Shown here piece by piece: positions 6,208-7,038 of a stretch of 7,038 nucleotides of DNA; the first letter of the stretch is position 1, and the number at the start of each line of letters is the position of its first letter. The stretch comes from Methanomicrobiales archaeon (GTDB lineage Archaea > Halobacteriota > Methanomicrobia > Methanomicrobiales > Methanospirillaceae). The DNA lies in contig JAAYPD010000138.1 of NCBI GenBank assembly GCA_012520015.1, positions 1 through 7,038 on the forward strand, in the 5' to 3' direction. A program made the position numbers and the translations under genes. Under the pieces are notes generated by a model. That model saw only the letters and a program-made list of their open reading frames with translations, was not told the origin of the DNA and did no database searches.

Positions 6208-6716
6208 TGGCAGAAAAAGGAGAGCCAGCATCAGGCTGGCCAATTGTCCAGGGAGACTTTCATACCGGTGATCCCAAAAGCCCGGTAGCAGTAGTCACCA
6301 TGGGTTCCCACCTTGACGAAGCTGCCATCTGCAGTGCAGGAGCAGCCATCGCAGGATCCTGTAAGACCGAAAATCTTGGCCTGGAGAAGGTTATTGCAAA
6401 CGTCATCTCCAATCCGAATATACGGTTTATTATTACCTGCGGTACTGAAGTCAAGGGCCACCTTTCCGGCCAGAGCTTTATCGCACTTCATCAGAATGGT
6501 GTTGATGGCGGTAAAATCGTCGGATCCAAAGGAGCAATTCCGTTCATCGAGAACCTTACAGCTGATCACATCAAGAGGTTCCAGGAACAGGTCGAGATCG
6601 TTGACATCATGGAGTCTGAGGATATCGGGGCGATTTCAGCTAAGATCAATGAGCTGAAAGCACGGGATCCCGGAGTCTTCCCAGGTGGGCCAATGGTTGT
6701 CGAGATCAAGGATGAA
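6207..6716 (+). repeat. Duplicated corrinoid-domain segment, copy 2
   Basis: This is the partner of 5269-5778. Similarity ends at the shared EIKDE (residues 166-170), exactly where the linker to the MtrG part begins, so the duplication boundary is visible. Confidence 0.95.
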
Positions 6717-6953
6717 GGCGGTGCCGGGGGTGCTGCTGCAGCTGCAACTGCAAACCCACAGTTCCTTGAGATCGAATCGAAACTGGATGAAATCGAAACA
6801 AAACTCGAGTTTGTCGAGGGTGAAATTGCCCAGCGTGTCGGCCGGAAAGTCGGACGCGATATTGGTATATTATACGGTATCGTGGCCGGACTCATGACCT
6901 ACATAATCGTAATTGAATTACTACCAAAATTGCTCGAAATACTCGCACATTAA
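6207..6953 (+). CDS. MtrA corrinoid domain fused to MtrG
   Basis: A 248-residue fusion. Residues 1-170 are a second MtrA corrinoid domain, 89% identical to the first, including CGTEVKGH with the cobalt-ligand His85. Residues 171-183 are an Ala/Gly-rich linker. Residues 184-248 read as MtrG: a charged helix (LEIESKLDEIETKLEFVEGE, 187-206), then QRVGRKVGRDIGILYGIVAGL (209-229), a membrane span to ~240 and a short tail. The MtrA anchor is absent, so the MtrG span must anchor it. It occupies the exact place of mtrG between mtrF and mtrH, and no separate mtrG is present in the window. TTGGAGGG (6194-6201) precedes ATG, and the frame is continuous across the junction. The known role of MtrG is structural; here a second corrinoid carrier seems attached. 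A spare methyl carrier, an enlarged MtrH docking site or a purely structural domain are all possible. Confidence 0.95.
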   Translation: MAEKGEPASGWPIVQGDFHTGDPKSPVAVVTMGSHLDEAAICSAGAAIAGSCKTENLGLEKVIANVISNPNIRFIITCGTEVKGHLSGQSFIALHQNGVDGGKIVGSKGAIPFIENLTADHIKRFQEQVEIVDIMESEDIGAISAKINELKARDPGVFPGGPMVVEIKDEGGAGGAAAAATANPQFLEIESKLDEIETKLEFVEGEIAQRVGRKVGRDIGILYGIVAGLMTYIIVIELLPKLLEILAH

Positions 6954-6964
6954 GGTGATAAGCC

Positions 6965-7038
6965 ATGTTCATGTTTGAAAAGGAACAGACAGTCCTTGAC
7001 TTCAATGGTTACAAAATCGGAGGACAGCCGGGAGAATA
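6965..7038 (+). CDS. mtrH: Methyltransferase Mtr subunit H, 5' part
   Basis: Only 24 codons plus two bases lie in the window. The N-terminus (MFMFEKEQTVLDFNGYKIGG, then QPGE) matches the typical MtrH opening, FxKEQ followed by a GGQPGE motif. MtrH is the peripheral cytoplasmic subunit that transfers the methyl group from N5-methyl-tetrahydromethanopterin to the cobamide on MtrA. AAGGTGAT at 6952-6959, overlapping the previous stop, lies five bases before the ATG at 6965; the ATG at 6971 is less well spaced and would drop conserved residues. It is the last gene in the usual mtr order and continues beyond the right edge. Confidence 0.93.
   Translation, partial: MFMFEKEQTVLDFNGYKIGGQPGE

Noticed and set aside
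5269..6953. The repeated mtrA segment as an assembly or sequencing artefact
   Set aside because: The copies differ by many synonymous changes and 18 of 170 residues, and each has its own ribosome site and a different C-terminus, so this is a real, diverged duplication.

Overview
The window comes from a methanogenic archaeon. It carries most of the mtr operon, which encodes the membrane-bound, sodium-pumping N5-methyl-tetrahydromethanopterin:coenzyme M methyltransferase. Gene order is mtrE-mtrD-mtrC-mtrB-mtrA-mtrF-[mtrA/mtrG fusion]-mtrH, with mtrH cut by the right edge. The gene order, moderate G+C, archaeal TATA-type boxes and upstream neighbours fit the Methanomicrobiales. A Methanospirillum-like genome is my best guess, but this is a recollection-based inference, not a proven assignment.

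Layout. Positions 1-420 (minus strand) hold the first 140 codons of a small soluble protein that resembles the archaeal DUF2124 family; its C-terminus lies outside the window. A 169-base divergent intergenic region (421-589) separates it from a plus-strand gene (590-1912) for a cobalamin-binding-type radical SAM enzyme with a CxxxCxxC cluster motif. Next comes a 417-base non-coding stretch (1913-2329). It holds two TATA-like boxes, a direct repeat TTCACGCG, a 10-bp perfect palindrome and a small hairpin followed by seven T's. This is the probable control region of the mtr operon. From 2330 to the right edge the mtr genes are packed with overlaps (ATGA, TAATG) or gaps of at most 11 bases, nearly all with clear Shine-Dalgarno sequences.

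How it works together. MtrE, MtrD and MtrC are the multi-span membrane subunits. MtrB, MtrA, MtrF and MtrG are single-span subunits, and MtrA carries the corrinoid. MtrH is the cytoplasmic subunit that moves the methyl group from methyl-tetrahydromethanopterin to the MtrA corrinoid. The complex couples onward transfer to coenzyme M with Na+ export.

The outstanding feature is the seventh gene. Where a stand-alone mtrG is expected, there is a 248-codon gene. Its first ~170 residues are a second copy of the MtrA corrinoid domain (152 of 170 identical to the first copy by my count, cobalt-ligand histidine kept). An Ala/Gly linker then leads into a complete MtrG-like tail. The operon therefore encodes two corrinoid domains, one on the normal MtrA anchor and one on the MtrG anchor. 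Synonymous differences between the copies are common except in short, nearly identical islands, which suggests an old duplication with possible local gene conversion.
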